Shown here one piece after another: positions 1-8,923 of a DNA stretch of 64,000 bases. Origin of the DNA: Paraburkholderia sejongensis (GTDB taxonomy: Bacteria > Pseudomonadota > Gammaproteobacteria > Burkholderiales > Burkholderiaceae). Within the stretch, counting starts at the first letter, position 1. Each line of letters begins with the position of its first letter. The notes under the pieces were generated by a model, which was not told the origin of the DNA, did no database searches, and was given only the letters and a program-made list of their open reading frames with translations. The position numbers and the translations under genes were made by a program. Location: NCBI RefSeq assembly GCF_020880815.1, contig NZ_JAJITD010000007.1, positions 124,001 through 188,000 on the forward strand, written 5' to 3'.

Positions 1-329
1 CCGAGGTGATTCTCGCCAACGCGCCGGAGCGGCTGTATCTGGACCGGCTGTACGAAACCGACATGGCCGAGGGCCTCAAGGCGATGGCGCTGGCCGGTCA
101 CGGGATCGCGTTCCTGCCGCATAGCGCGGTCGAGGACGCAGTCGCCGAGGGTCGGCTGATCCGTCTCGATCGGGCGAGCCGCGGCACACCCGAAGGACAA
201 CTGACTTTGAGCATGGAGATCCGCCTGTACCGCGACAAGCTCGCCGCGAAAAGCGACGACGCTCGCCAGATTCTCGTGCGGCAACTGTGGGACGTGGTGT
301 CGGAAGAGTTGAAGCAGGGCGCCGCCTGA
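1..329 (+). CDS. LysR-family regulator, C-terminal part (5' end outside window)
   Basis: The frame is open from the window edge and stops at TGA 327-329, so only about 108 C-terminal residues are present. The stretch reading GLKAMALAGHGIAFLP followed by DAVAEGRLIRL is typical of the second half of the LysR effector-binding domain. The DNA-binding domain lies upstream of the window. The gene ends 160 bp before gdhA on the same strand, so it could control gdhA or the glutamate importer, but that is only inferred from position. Effector unknown. Confidence 0.8.
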   Translation, partial: EVILANAPERLYLDRLYETDMAEGLKAMALAGHGIAFLPHSAVEDAVAEGRLIRLDRASRGTPEGQLTLSMEIRLYRDKLAAKSDDARQILVRQLWDVVSEELKQGAA

Positions 330-422
330 ACGTTATCCGGGCGTGCCGCCGAACCTGCGCGACGGCGACGCGAATTTGCGACTTTTCGAACGTTATGCAA
401 AAAAAACATAATCGGATAAGGA

Positions 423-465
423 AACGGCATTGGATTTCGAAACGGTGTTTTTCCACAATGCCGTT
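423..465. promoter_or_regulatory. 10-bp perfect inverted repeat in the gdhA leader
   Basis: AACGGCATTG at 423-432 is matched by its exact reverse complement CAATGCCGTT at 456-465, with a 23-bp loop, starting 66 bp before the gdhA ATG. An A-rich segment and a CATAAT (-10-like, 407-412) lie just upstream. It could be an operator for the neighbouring LysR protein or a leader hairpin. There is no T tract, so it is not a simple terminator. Confidence 0.35.
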
Positions 466-488
466 ACTCGATCAACGCCGGAGCGTTC

Positions 489-1802
489 ATGTCTTCCCAG
501 CAAGAAGCCGTACAAGCCGCAGCAACCCTTCAGTCCGTTCCCTCCTACCTTAATCGCGACGACCTCGGCCCCTGGGGCAACTACCTGCGCCAGGTCGACC
601 GCGTCGCGCCGTATCTCGGTTCGCTGTCGCGCTGGCTCGAAACGCTGAAGCGCCCGAAGCGCATTCTGGTTGTCGACGTGCCGATCGAACTCGATAACGG
701 CACCGTCGCGCACTTCGAGGGCTACCGCGTGCAGCACAACGTGTCGCGCGGCCCGGGCAAGGGCGGCGTGCGTTATCACCAGGATGTGACGTTGTCCGAA
801 GTGATGGCGCTGTCCGCGTGGATGTCGGTGAAGAACGCGGCGGTGAACGTGCCGTACGGCGGCGCGAAGGGCGGCATCCGGGTCGATCCGCGCACGCTGT
901 CGCGCGGCGAGCTCGAGCGCGTAACGCGTCGCTACACCAGCGAAATCGGCATCATCATCGGACCGAACACCGATATTCCCGCGCCGGACGTGAACACGAA
1001 CGAGCAGATCATGGCGTGGATGATGGACACCTACTCGATGAACCAGGGCCAAACGGCCACCGGCGTCGTGACCGGCAAGCCGATCACGCTCGGCGGTTCG
1101 CTCGGCCGCCGCGAGGCGACCGGCCGCGGCGTGTTCGTGGTGGGCTGCGAAGCGGCTCGCCGGATCGGCTTCGACATCGAAGGCGCGCGCATCGCGGTGC
1201 AGGGTTTCGGCAACGTCGGCGGGATTGCCGCGCGGCTGTTCCAGGAAGCGGGCGCGAAGGTGGTCGCGGTGCAGGACCACACCGGCTCGGTGTACAAGTC
1301 GACCGGCATCGACGCGGTCGCGCTGCTCGATCATGTCGCGAAGACGGGCGGCGTCGGCGGTTTCGTCGAAGCCGACGCCATCACCAACGAAGAGTTCTGG
1401 ACCGTCGAATCGGACATCCTGATCCCGGCGGCGCTGGAAAACCAGATCACCGAGATCAACGCCGGCAAGATCAAGACCCGGATCATCGTGGAAGGCGCGA
1501 ACGGCCCGACCACCACCGCGGCCGACGACATCCTGCACGAACGCGGCATCCTCGTGATTCCGGATGTGGTCGCCAATGCGGGCGGTGTGACAGTGTCATA
1601 TTTCGAATGGGTGCAGGACTTCTCGAGCTTCTTCTGGACCGAGGAAGAGATCAACGAGCGTCTGGAGCGGGTGATGCGCGAGGCATTCGCGGCGGTCTGG
1701 CAGGTGTCGAGCGAGCAGAATGTGTCGGTGCGGACCGCGGCGTTCATCGTCGCGTGCAAGCGGATTTTGCAGGCACGCGAACTGCGCGGTTTGTACCCCT
1801 GA
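489..1802 (+). CDS. gdhA: Glutamate dehydrogenase
   Basis: Glu/Leu/Phe/Val dehydrogenase family, 437 aa, the usual length. It interconverts glutamate and 2-oxoglutarate plus ammonia using NAD(P) in the cytoplasm. The N-terminal dimerisation/substrate domain contains GPGKGGVRYH (88-97) and PYGGAKGG (122-129), with Lys127 as the expected catalytic lysine. The Rossmann motif GFGNVG is at about 239-244. The ATG at 489 has GGAG at 479-482, six bases upstream. Coenzyme choice cannot be fixed from sequence reading alone. Next to the glutamate/aspartate importer gltIJKL, the gene is likely used for glutamate catabolism and carbon/nitrogen balance. Confidence 0.95.
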   Translation: MSSQQEAVQAAATLQSVPSYLNRDDLGPWGNYLRQVDRVAPYLGSLSRWLETLKRPKRILVVDVPIELDNGTVAHFEGYRVQHNVSRGPGKGGVRYHQDVTLSEVMALSAWMSVKNAAVNVPYGGAKGGIRVDPRTLSRGELERVTRRYTSEIGIIIGPNTDIPAPDVNTNEQIMAWMMDTYSMNQGQTATGVVTGKPITLGGSLGRREATGRGVFVVGCEAARRIGFDIEGARIAVQGFGNVGGIAARLFQEAGAKVVAVQDHTGSVYKSTGIDAVALLDHVAKTGGVGGFVEADAITNEEFWTVESDILIPAALENQITEINAGKIKTRIIVEGANGPTTTAADDILHERGILVIPDVVANAGGVTVSYFEWVQDFSSFFWTEEEINERLERVMREAFAAVWQVSSEQNVSVRTAAFIVACKRILQARELRGLYP

Positions 1803-1874
1803 TCGATCTTGGACTACCCTGTCTGAGATAGCGATTGATGCATTGCCGCGCTCCACGAGAGCGCGGGTTGGACC

Positions 1875-1904
1875 GGCGGGCGGTATCGAGCGATGCCGCC
1901 CGCC
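1875..1904 (+). terminator. Strong stem-loop after gdhA
   Basis: A 14-bp GC-rich stem (1875-1888 with 1891-1904, one G-T pair) closes on a two-base loop 72 bp after the gdhA stop. No T tract follows, so it may be a 3' stabilising hairpin or a Rho-assisted end rather than a classical intrinsic terminator. Confidence 0.4.
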
Positions 1905-2041
1905 TTCGCATGTCCGTGTGAAGCGCGCGCGGCCTTGTCGCACCGCGGTCGCGGCGTGCGCGCAACAACATGGTTAATAGCAATACTTTCAGAAAAATTA
2001 CTTTGCTAAACTGGCGCCGATTCTTGCCAAGGAGATCCAAG

Positions 2042-2935
2042 ATGAAGGTTAAAAAGGCTGCGCTGCTGCTCGCGACTCTGGGACTGTTCACGGTCGGCGC
2101 GCACGCGCAAGACTCGGGCACGCTGAAAAAGATCAAGGACACGGGCGTGATTTCGCTGGGGCATCGCGAATCGTCGATTCCGTTTTCCTATTACGACGAC
2201 AAGCAGAACGTGATCGGCTACTCGCAGGACTACGCGCTGAAGATCGTCGAGGGCGTCAAGCAGAAACTGAACATGCCGAACCTGAAGGTGAAGCTGGTTC
2301 CGATCACGTCGCAGAACCGCATTCCGCTGGTGCAGAACGGTACCGTAGACATCGAATGCGGCTCGACCACGAATAACCTCGAGCGCCAGCAACAGGCCGC
2401 GTTCTCCAACACGATCTTCGTGATCGGCACGCGCCTGATGACCAGGAAAGATTCCGGCATCAAGGATTTCCCGGACCTGAAGGGCAAGACGGTCGTGACG
2501 ACCGCCGGCACCACCTCCGAGCGCCTGCTTCGCAAGATGAACCAGGACAAGAGCATGGGCATGAACATCATCAGCGCGAAGGACCACGGCGAGTCGTTCC
2601 TGACGCTGTCCACCGGCCGTGCGGCCGCGTTCATGATGGACGACGCGCTGCTCGCAGGCGAGCGCGCGAAGTCGAACAACCCGGGCGATTTCGTGATCGT
2701 CGGTACGCCGCAGTCGCGTGAAGCTTACGGCTGCATGCTGCGCAAGAACGATCCGGAGTTCAAGAAGGTCGCCGACGACGCGATCGCGAAGGTGCAAACC
2801 TCGAGCGAAGGCGAGCAGATCTACAAGCGCTGGTTCGAATCGCCGATCCCGCCGAAGGGCCTGAACCTGAACTTCCCGATGAGCGACGATATGCGGGCGC
2901 TGTTCAAGAATCCGAACGACAAGGCAATCGATTAA
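2042..2935 (+). CDS. gltI: Glutamate/aspartate ABC transporter, periplasmic binding protein
   Basis: Family 3 extracellular solute-binding protein, 297 aa, delivering glutamate/aspartate to GltJK. ATG 2042 is chosen because AAGGAG (2029-2034) sits just upstream and because the protein then begins with a clean signal peptide: MKVKK, a hydrophobic stretch, and AHA before Q23. The mature part has the usual two-lobed SBP_bac_3 layout. An in-frame TTG-type start further upstream would bury the signal peptide and is rejected. First gene of gltIJKL; a hairpin follows it before gltJ. Confidence 0.93.
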   Translation: MKVKKAALLLATLGLFTVGAHAQDSGTLKKIKDTGVISLGHRESSIPFSYYDDKQNVIGYSQDYALKIVEGVKQKLNMPNLKVKLVPITSQNRIPLVQNGTVDIECGSTTNNLERQQQAAFSNTIFVIGTRLMTRKDSGIKDFPDLKGKTVVTTAGTTSERLLRKMNQDKSMGMNIISAKDHGESFLTLSTGRAAAFMMDDALLAGERAKSNNPGDFVIVGTPQSREAYGCMLRKNDPEFKKVADDAIAKVQTSSEGEQIYKRWFESPIPPKGLNLNFPMSDDMRALFKNPNDKAID

Positions 2936-2976
2936 ACGCTAGCTGCTTTTTTCGATACTTTCGAAAAACGCTTAAC

Positions 2977-3014
2977 GAAACGGAAGGGGCCACGCGCTTC
3001 TTCCGTTTCTTTTT
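2977..3014 (+). terminator. Intra-operon attenuator-like hairpin between gltI and gltJ
   Basis: GAAACGGAAG (2977-2986) pairs with CTTCCGTTTC (3000-3009), with G-T extensions inside, and is followed by a T-rich run to 3014, 15 bp before the gltJ ATG. A second smaller hairpin lies at 2948-2968. Such structures commonly keep the binding protein in excess over its membrane partners; that role is inferred here. Confidence 0.55.
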
Positions 3015-3029
3015 GCCGGAGTCTTGGTC

Positions 3030-3770
3030 ATGTCATATCACTGGAACTGGGGCATTTTGCTGAGTCCCGTCTCCACCGGCGAGCCGACCACCTATCTGGG
3101 CTGGCTGGTGTCGGGGCTATGGGTCACCGTCACCGTGTCGCTGTCGGCATGGGTGATCGCGCTGATCGTCGGTTCGTTCTTCGGCGTGCTGCGCACGCTG
3201 CCTAGCAAATGGGCGTCGGGCATCGGCACCGTCTACGTCGCGATTTTCCGCAACGTGCCGCTGATCGTGCAGTTCTTCATCTGGTATCTGGTGATACCGG
3301 AGTTGCTGCCCGTGTCGATCGGTACCTGGTTCAAACAGTTGCCGCCGGCCGCGCAGTTCTTCTCGTCGTCGATCATCTGTCTGGGGCTGTTTACCGCCGC
3401 GCGGGTGTGCGAGCAGGTGCGCTCGGGCATCAACGCGCTGCCGCGCGGCCAGCGCGCCGCGGGTCTCGCGGTCGGCTTCACGCAATGGCAGACGTACCGC
3501 TACGTGCTGCTGCCGGTCGCTTACCGGATCATCGTGCCGCCGCTGACCTCCGAGTTTCTGAATATCTTCAAGAACTCCGCGGTCGCCTCGACGATCGGTC
3601 TGCTCGACCTGTCCGCGCAGGCGCGCCAGCTGGTCGACTATACGGCGCAGACTTATGAGTCGTTCATCGCGGTCACGGTCGCGTACATGCTGATCAACCT
3701 GATCGTGATGCAACTGATGCGCTGGGTCGAAGCGAAGACCCGGCTGCCCGGCTATATCGGAGGCAAGTGA
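3030..3770 (+). CDS. gltJ: Glutamate/aspartate ABC transporter permease
   Basis: Inner-membrane permease of the HisM/GlnP family, 246 aa. Several hydrophobic segments are visible, with the cytoplasmic EAA loop in the reading EQVRSGINALPRGQRAAGL that contacts the ATPase. ATG 3030 is preferred over TTG 3024 because GGAG at 3018-3021 is eight bases before it. The stop overlaps the gltK start by one base, so translation is coupled. Confidence 0.92.
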   Translation: MSYHWNWGILLSPVSTGEPTTYLGWLVSGLWVTVTVSLSAWVIALIVGSFFGVLRTLPSKWASGIGTVYVAIFRNVPLIVQFFIWYLVIPELLPVSIGTWFKQLPPAAQFFSSSIICLGLFTAARVCEQVRSGINALPRGQRAAGLAVGFTQWQTYRYVLLPVAYRIIVPPLTSEFLNIFKNSAVASTIGLLDLSAQARQLVDYTAQTYESFIAVTVAYMLINLIVMQLMRWVEAKTRLPGYIGGK

Positions 3771-4447
3771 TGCATCATTTCGACTGGAGCGGTATTCCGG
3801 GCGCGCTGCCTACGTTGTGGACCGGCGCCATCGTCACCTTCAAGATCACGCTGATCGCGATCGTATTCGGCATCGTCTGGGGCACCATTCTCGCGATGTT
3901 CCGGCTGTCGTCGATCAAGCCGCTCGAATGGTTCGCCAAGCTCTACGTGACGCTGTTCCGTTCGATCCCGCTGGTGATGGTGCTGCTGTGGTTCTTTCTG
4001 ATCGTGCCGCAGCTGCTGCAAAGCGTGCTCGGGCTGTCGGCGGATATCGACATCCGGCTCGCGTCGGCGATGGTCGCGTTCTCGCTGTTCGAGGCCGCGT
4101 ACTACTCGGAGATCATCCGCGCCGGTATTCAGGCGGTGCCGCGCGGCCAGGTCAACGCGTCGTTCGCGCTCGGCATGACCTACGGCCAGGCCATGCGCCT
4201 GATCGTGCTGCCGCAGGCATTCCGCGCGATGGTGCCGCTGCTGCTCACGCAGGGTATCGTGCTGTTCCAGGACACGTCGCTCGTCTACGTGATCAGCCTG
4301 GCCGACTTCTTCCGCACCGCCACGAATATCGGCGACCGTGACGGCACGAGTGTCGAAATGGTACTGTTCGCGGGCGCGTGTTATTTCGTGATCTGTGTGA
4401 TCGCGTCGAGCCTTGTCAAAGGTCTTCAGAAAAAGGTCGCAAGATGA
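3770..4447 (+). CDS. gltK: Glutamate/aspartate ABC transporter permease
   Basis: Second inner-membrane permease, 225 aa, pairing with GltJ. The EAA-loop signature is present (IIRAGIQAVPRGQVNASFALG), and hydrophobic helices fill the rest. GGAGG at 3759-3763 serves ATG 3770; a GTG three bases earlier is an alternative. The end overlaps gltL by four bases (ATGA), so gltJ, gltK and gltL form one translationally coupled unit. Confidence 0.92.
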   Translation: MHHFDWSGIPGALPTLWTGAIVTFKITLIAIVFGIVWGTILAMFRLSSIKPLEWFAKLYVTLFRSIPLVMVLLWFFLIVPQLLQSVLGLSADIDIRLASAMVAFSLFEAAYYSEIIRAGIQAVPRGQVNASFALGMTYGQAMRLIVLPQAFRAMVPLLLTQGIVLFQDTSLVYVISLADFFRTATNIGDRDGTSVEMVLFAGACYFVICVIASSLVKGLQKKVAR

Positions 4448-5169
4448 TCTCAATCAAGAATGTTTCGAAGTGGTACGGCCAGTTTCAGGTGCTGACCGAC
4501 TGCACGACGGAAGTCAAAAAGGGCGAAGTGGTGGTGGTGTGCGGGCCGTCCGGTTCGGGCAAGTCCACGTTGATCAAGACCGTCAACGGTCTCGAGCCGT
4601 TTCAGAAAGGCGAGATCGTGATCAACGGCCAGTCGCTGACCGACAAGAAAACCAATCTGTCGAAGCTGCGCTCGAAGGTCGGCATGGTGTTCCAGCACTT
4701 CGAGCTGTTCCCGCATCTGTCGATCGTGCAGAACCTGACGCTCGCGCAGATCAAGGTGCTCGGCCGCTCGACCGACGAAGCGACCGCGAAGGGCCTGAAG
4801 CTGCTCGACCGGGTGGGCTTGCGCGCGCATGCGGACAAGTATCCGGGGCAGTTGTCGGGCGGTCAGCAGCAGCGTGTCGCGATTGCGCGCGCGCTGTCGA
4901 TGGACCCGATCGCGATGCTGTTCGACGAGCCGACCTCGGCGCTCGACCCCGAGATGATCAACGAAGTGCTTGACGTGATGGTCGAACTCGCGCAGGAAGG
5001 CATGACGATGATGTGCGTCACGCACGAAATGGGCTTTGCGAAGAAGGTCGCGCATCGCGTGATTTTCATGGACAAGGGCTTGATCGTCGAAGACGACCGT
5101 AAGGAAGACTTCTTCGCGAATCCGAAGTCGGATCGCGCGAAGGATTTTCTCGCGAAGATCCTGCACTGA
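4444..5169 (+). CDS. gltL: Glutamate/aspartate ABC transporter ATP-binding protein
   Basis: ABC ATPase of the polar amino-acid uptake group, 241 aa, the usual length. Walker A GPSGSGKST is at 34-42, the signature LSGGQQQR at 137-144, Walker B LFDEP with Asp161-Glu162, and the switch histidine follows in CVTHEMGF. It powers GltJK-mediated import. Last gene of the operon, followed 50 bp later by an intrinsic terminator. Confidence 0.95.
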   Translation: MISIKNVSKWYGQFQVLTDCTTEVKKGEVVVVCGPSGSGKSTLIKTVNGLEPFQKGEIVINGQSLTDKKTNLSKLRSKVGMVFQHFELFPHLSIVQNLTLAQIKVLGRSTDEATAKGLKLLDRVGLRAHADKYPGQLSGGQQQRVAIARALSMDPIAMLFDEPTSALDPEMINEVLDVMVELAQEGMTMMCVTHEMGFAKKVAHRVIFMDKGLIVEDDRKEDFFANPKSDRAKDFLAKILH

Positions 5170-5220
5170 GGTTGGGGGTGTGGCTCGCGTTCGCTTCCTG
5201 GTGGGGCTGGCGCGGGATGC

Positions 5221-5250
5221 AAAAAAGCCGCTCTGTGGAGCGGCTTTTTT
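5221..5250. terminator. Bidirectional intrinsic terminator between gltL and the YafJ-like gene
   Basis: Stem GCCGCTC (5227-5233) / GAGCGGC (5238-5244), loop TGTG, flanked by A6 on the left and T6 on the right. It can end the plus-strand glt operon and the minus-strand gene stopping at 5286. Confidence 0.9.
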
Positions 5251-5285
5251 GTTTTCGAGCGGGTCTGGTGGCGCCGTTGGTTCGC

Positions 5286-6242
5286 TTACGATTCGAACGC
5301 GGCCGCGTCGTCCGCGGCTTCGAGATCGGTTTCGCTGCCGGGCGCGGCTGCGGCGGCAGTCGCGGCGAGAGCCTGCGCGCCGTTCGAGGCCGCGATCGTC
5401 GTTGCCGACGCCGATGCATCGAGCGCCGGATTGCGCAGCTTTTCGAGCACCGCCGCCGGCACCGGAATGTTGGCGTGGCCGATCACGTCGCCATGCTGGA
5501 ACATCAGCAGATCGCCCGGCGCGAACGCGGTCCACACTTCGTTGTCGGTCAGCGGCTTGGTCGCGATCACCGCGACGCGGTCTTCCGGCGTCGTGTACTT
5601 GGCGAAATCGATCGACACGTCCGCGTCGACCAGATGCGCGGTCGAAAACGGCCAGCTGCGCACCAGATAGTGCAGATGCGTCGAGCAATGCGCGAACAGC
5701 GCCTGGCCGTTCGACATCAGGAAATTGAACACGCCGTAGCGGGTGATTTCGCGCGTCAGCGTTTCGAGCGTCGCGAACAGCTCCTCGAGCGGCGGCTGCG
5801 CGCCCGGAAACGCCTTGCGCAAACCTTGCAGCAGCGCGCAGAACGCGAGTTCGCTGTCGGTCGTGCCGACCGGCTGATAGACGCCGGTCAACTCGGGCGC
5901 ATAGCCTTGCAGGTCGCCGTTGTGCGCAAAGATCCAGTGACGTCCCCACAGTTCGCGCATGAACGGGTGGCAGTTTTCGAGCAGGATGTGCCCCTGCGTC
6001 GCCTTGCGGATGTGCGCGATCGTGTTTTTCGATTTGATCGGGTAGCGCTTGACCATCTCGGCGATCGGCGAGGTGGCCGACGATTGATGATCGATGAACA
6101 GGCGGCAGGCCTTGTCTTCGAAGAAGGCGATCCCCCAGCCGTCGGCGTGGTGATCGGTGACGCCGCCGCGCGCCGCGAAACCGGTAAACGAGAACGTGAC
6201 GTCCGTCGGCGCGGCGCAGTTCATTCCAAGAAGTTGGCACAT
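5286..6242 (-). CDS. Class II glutamine amidotransferase, YafJ type
   Basis: 318-aa single-domain Ntn glutamine amidotransferase. Cys2, directly after the initiator Met, is the expected N-terminal nucleophile; ADGWGIAF (33-40) and FAHNGDL match the glutaminase fold. The family releases ammonia from glutamine, but the acceptor is unknown; E. coli YafJ is the named relative. The last 50 or so residues are an alanine-rich, low-complexity tail absent from the core fold. It is divergent from pyrC with a 167-bp shared upstream region. Confidence 0.85.
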   Translation of the reverse strand: MCQLLGMNCAAPTDVTFSFTGFAARGGVTDHHADGWGIAFFEDKACRLFIDHQSSATSPIAEMVKRYPIKSKNTIAHIRKATQGHILLENCHPFMRELWGRHWIFAHNGDLQGYAPELTGVYQPVGTTDSELAFCALLQGLRKAFPGAQPPLEELFATLETLTREITRYGVFNFLMSNGQALFAHCSTHLHYLVRSWPFSTAHLVDADVSIDFAKYTTPEDRVAVIATKPLTDNEVWTAFAPGDLLMFQHGDVIGHANIPVPAAVLEKLRNPALDASASATTIAASNGAQALAATAAAAAPGSETDLEAADDAAAFES

Positions 6243-6409
6243 GTTGCAGGTGAGCCTGTGAACGGAACGAGCCGTTACAATGATGATTTTCCAAGCATAT
6301 CACCGAGCCGGAGCCGCCAAATAGCGAAATTGACGTGTGTTCGGGCCGCAACAGCGCGGTTTGACCGGGTCGATCGACTATCCGCGCGAAGTCTCGAGGC
6401 CCCCTTGCC

Positions 6410-7471
6410 ATGACCGCTTCCAACGTTTCCCCCGATTCCATCACGCTGGTCCGCCCGGACGACTGGCATCTGCACGTGCGCGACGGCGCGATGCTGGCGG
6501 CGGTGCTGCCCGATACCGCGCGCCAATTCGGCCGCGCGATCATCATGCCGAACCTGAAGCCGCCGGTCACGACGACCGAACTGGCGCGCGCATATCGCGA
6601 GCGGATCGTTGCCGCGATCCCCGCGGGCGCGAAGTTCGAGCCGCTGATGACGCTGTATCTGACCGACAACACGCCGCCCGACGAAATCCGCCGCGCGCGC
6701 GAAAGCGGCTTCGTGCACGGCGTGAAGCTGTATCCGGCGGGCGCGACGACCAACTCGGATGCCGGCGTCACCGACCTGATGAAGTGCGCGAAGACGCTTG
6801 AAGCGATGCAGGAAGTCGGCATGCCGCTGCTGGTGCACGGCGAGGTGACCGATTCGGACATCGATCTGTTCGATCGCGAGAAGGTCTTCATCGACCGTGT
6901 GCTGGCGCCGGTGCGCCGCGAGTTTCCCGCGCTGAAGGTGGTGTTCGAACACATCACGACCAAGGACGCGGTCGACTACATCCGCGACGCGGGCGCGCCG
7001 CCCGAACTGCTCGGCGCGACGATTACCGCACATCACCTGCTGTACAACCGCAACGCGATCTTCCAGGGCGGCATCCGCCCGCATTACTACTGCCTGCCGG
7101 TGCTCAAGCGCGAGACGCATCGCGTCGCGCTGGTCGAGGCGGCGACGTCCGGCAATCCGCGCTTTTTCCTCGGCACCGACAGCGCGCCGCATCCGAAGGG
7201 GCTGAAGGAGCACGCGTGTGGCTGCGCGGGCTGCTACACGGCGCTGCATGCGCTGGAGTTGTACACCGAAGCATTCGACAAAGCCGGCGCGCTCGACAAA
7301 CTCGAAGGCTTCGCGAGCTTCCACGGTGCGGATTTCTACGGTCTGCCGCGCAATACGGAGAAGGTCACGCTGCGTCGCGAGGAATGGACGCTGCCTGCGG
7401 AACTGCCGGTCGGCGATACCCCGGTCGTGCCGCTGCGCGGCGGCGAGTCGATCGGCTGGCGGCTGGTCTGA
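6410..7471 (+). CDS. pyrC: Dihydroorotase
   Basis: Type II (E. coli-like) dihydroorotase, 353 aa, the zinc enzyme that closes carbamoyl-aspartate to dihydroorotate in pyrimidine synthesis. The metal-binding HLH of DDWHLHVRDG is at 20-22; Lys106 in HGVKLYPAG is the expected carboxylated bridging lysine; His143 (LLVHGEV) and the GTDSAPH region supply the remaining site. ATG 6410 gives the family length. The DUF3025 gene follows 11 bp later and is likely co-transcribed. Confidence 0.95.
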   Translation: MTASNVSPDSITLVRPDDWHLHVRDGAMLAAVLPDTARQFGRAIIMPNLKPPVTTTELARAYRERIVAAIPAGAKFEPLMTLYLTDNTPPDEIRRARESGFVHGVKLYPAGATTNSDAGVTDLMKCAKTLEAMQEVGMPLLVHGEVTDSDIDLFDREKVFIDRVLAPVRREFPALKVVFEHITTKDAVDYIRDAGAPPELLGATITAHHLLYNRNAIFQGGIRPHYYCLPVLKRETHRVALVEAATSGNPRFFLGTDSAPHPKGLKEHACGCAGCYTALHALELYTEAFDKAGALDKLEGFASFHGADFYGLPRNTEKVTLRREEWTLPAELPVGDTPVVPLRGGESIGWRLV

Positions 7472-7482
7472 GGTCGCGGTAG

Positions 7483-8340
7483 ATGCGTGAGCGGGGAGTA
7501 GGGGAAGGGCTTGCGGACGAGCGTGAAGCGCCGCCATCTCCGTTTGCCGCGATCGACTGGTCGCAGCCGTGGTTCGCGCAGTTGGGACCGCGCGGCGAGC
7601 GCTGGCAGCGCGCCGCGCTCGCCGGCTACCCGGACCTGCTCGCCGCGATGAATGCCGACGCGGCGCGGATCGGCCAGACCACCGGCCGCGGCCACCCGCT
7701 CGCCTTTATCGCGCAGGACGATCTGCCGCCCGGCGCCGCGTACGAGGCACACATTGCGTCGACCGGTTGCGTGCCGACGCGCCATAACCTGCACGACTTC
7801 TTCAACGGTTCGATGTGGTTCGCGTTTCCGCGCATCAAGGCGGCGCTGAACGCGCGGCAGTCGGCGGAACTCGACGTGCTCGGCGTCGGCCCGACGCGCG
7901 GCGGAGTGCGCGACATGCTGACCCTGTTCGACGAGAACGCGCTGCTGTTCGCGTGCGCGGATCCGGCGTTGAGCGCCGCGCTGCGCGGCTTCGACTGGCG
8001 CACGCTGTTCGTCGCGCGACGCGACGCGTGGCGGCGTAGTTGTGAGGTGCGCTGCTTCGGCCATGCGTTGCTGGAAAAGCTGATCGCGCCGTTCAAGGGC
8101 TGCACGGGGCATGCGTGGATCGTCGACGTGCCGGCCGATTACTTCGAGTGGGAGACTGCCGCGCGCAACGCGTGGCTCGACGAAGCGGTCAGCGCGGCGC
8201 TGCTCGGCACCGGCGAATTGACCAGCCGGCTGTTCGCGCCGCTGCCGGTGCTCGGCATTCCGGGCTGGTGGCCGGATAACGAAACGCCCGCGTTTTACGA
8301 CGACACCACGGTATTTCGCGCTGGGCGCCGCAAAAGCTAG
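7483..8340 (+). CDS. DUF3025 family protein
   Basis: 285-aa protein of unknown function, matching my memory of the DUF3025 family found in proteobacteria. Recognisable stretches are PTRHNLHDFFNGSMWFAFPRIK, LTLFDENALLF and VLGIPGWWPDNE. No signal peptide or membrane segment is seen, so it is probably cytosolic. GAGG at 7470-7473 supports ATG 7483. It lies 11 bp after pyrC and ends about 100 bp before rnpB. The conserved His/Asn/Asp residues in the LHDFFN region could be catalytic, but no activity is known. Confidence 0.75.
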   Translation: MRERGVGEGLADEREAPPSPFAAIDWSQPWFAQLGPRGERWQRAALAGYPDLLAAMNADAARIGQTTGRGHPLAFIAQDDLPPGAAYEAHIASTGCVPTRHNLHDFFNGSMWFAFPRIKAALNARQSAELDVLGVGPTRGGVRDMLTLFDENALLFACADPALSAALRGFDWRTLFVARRDAWRRSCEVRCFGHALLEKLIAPFKGCTGHAWIVDVPADYFEWETAARNAWLDEAVSAALLGTGELTSRLFAPLPVLGIPGWWPDNETPAFYDDTTVFRAGRRKS

Positions 8341-8431
8341 GCGCGACGGCGGCGGCGTTGGTAGCGCGTCGGCTATTTCACGCCGAAGCCGCGAAGCCTC
8401 AACGCATCGCATCAGTCTCGTCGTCGTTCGG

Positions 8432-8440
8432 TGTTAAAAT
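8432..8440 (+). promoter_or_regulatory. Extended -10 promoter of rnpB
   Basis: TG-T-TAAAAT is an extended -10 element whose expected start (about 8447) is a few bases before the folded 5' end of RNase P RNA. No good -35 is seen, consistent with an extended -10 promoter. Confidence 0.6.
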
Positions 8441-8450
8441 CCGCGCCAGC

Positions 8451-8860
<410 letters not shown>

Positions 8861-8870
8861 GCCGCTGAAT

Positions 8871-8908
8871 AAAAAAATGCCGGCGTCCGCGAGGACGCCG
8901 GCATTTTT
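8871..8908. terminator. Bidirectional terminator of rnpB and the OsmC-like gene
   Basis: A7, then an 11-bp stem (8878-8888 / 8893-8903) with loop GCGA and T5. The same hairpin ends the minus-strand gene that stops at 8924. Confidence 0.9.
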
Positions 8909-8923
8909 ATTGGGGCCGCCTGC

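Noticed and set aside
2012..2030. Sigma-54 promoter before gltI
   Set aside because: TGGCGC...TTGCC looks similar, but the GG and GC are 11 rather than 10 bases apart and the site would overlap the ribosome binding region.
6243..6409. Leader peptide or attenuator for pyrC
   Set aside because: A TACAAT (-10-like) is visible, but there is no matching -35, no pyrimidine-type attenuator hairpin and no short frame with a ribosome binding site.
4450..6963. 837-codon open frame on the minus strand across gltL and the YafJ-like gene
   Set aside because: It runs antisense to gltL and pyrC, passes through a strong terminator and lacks any domain.
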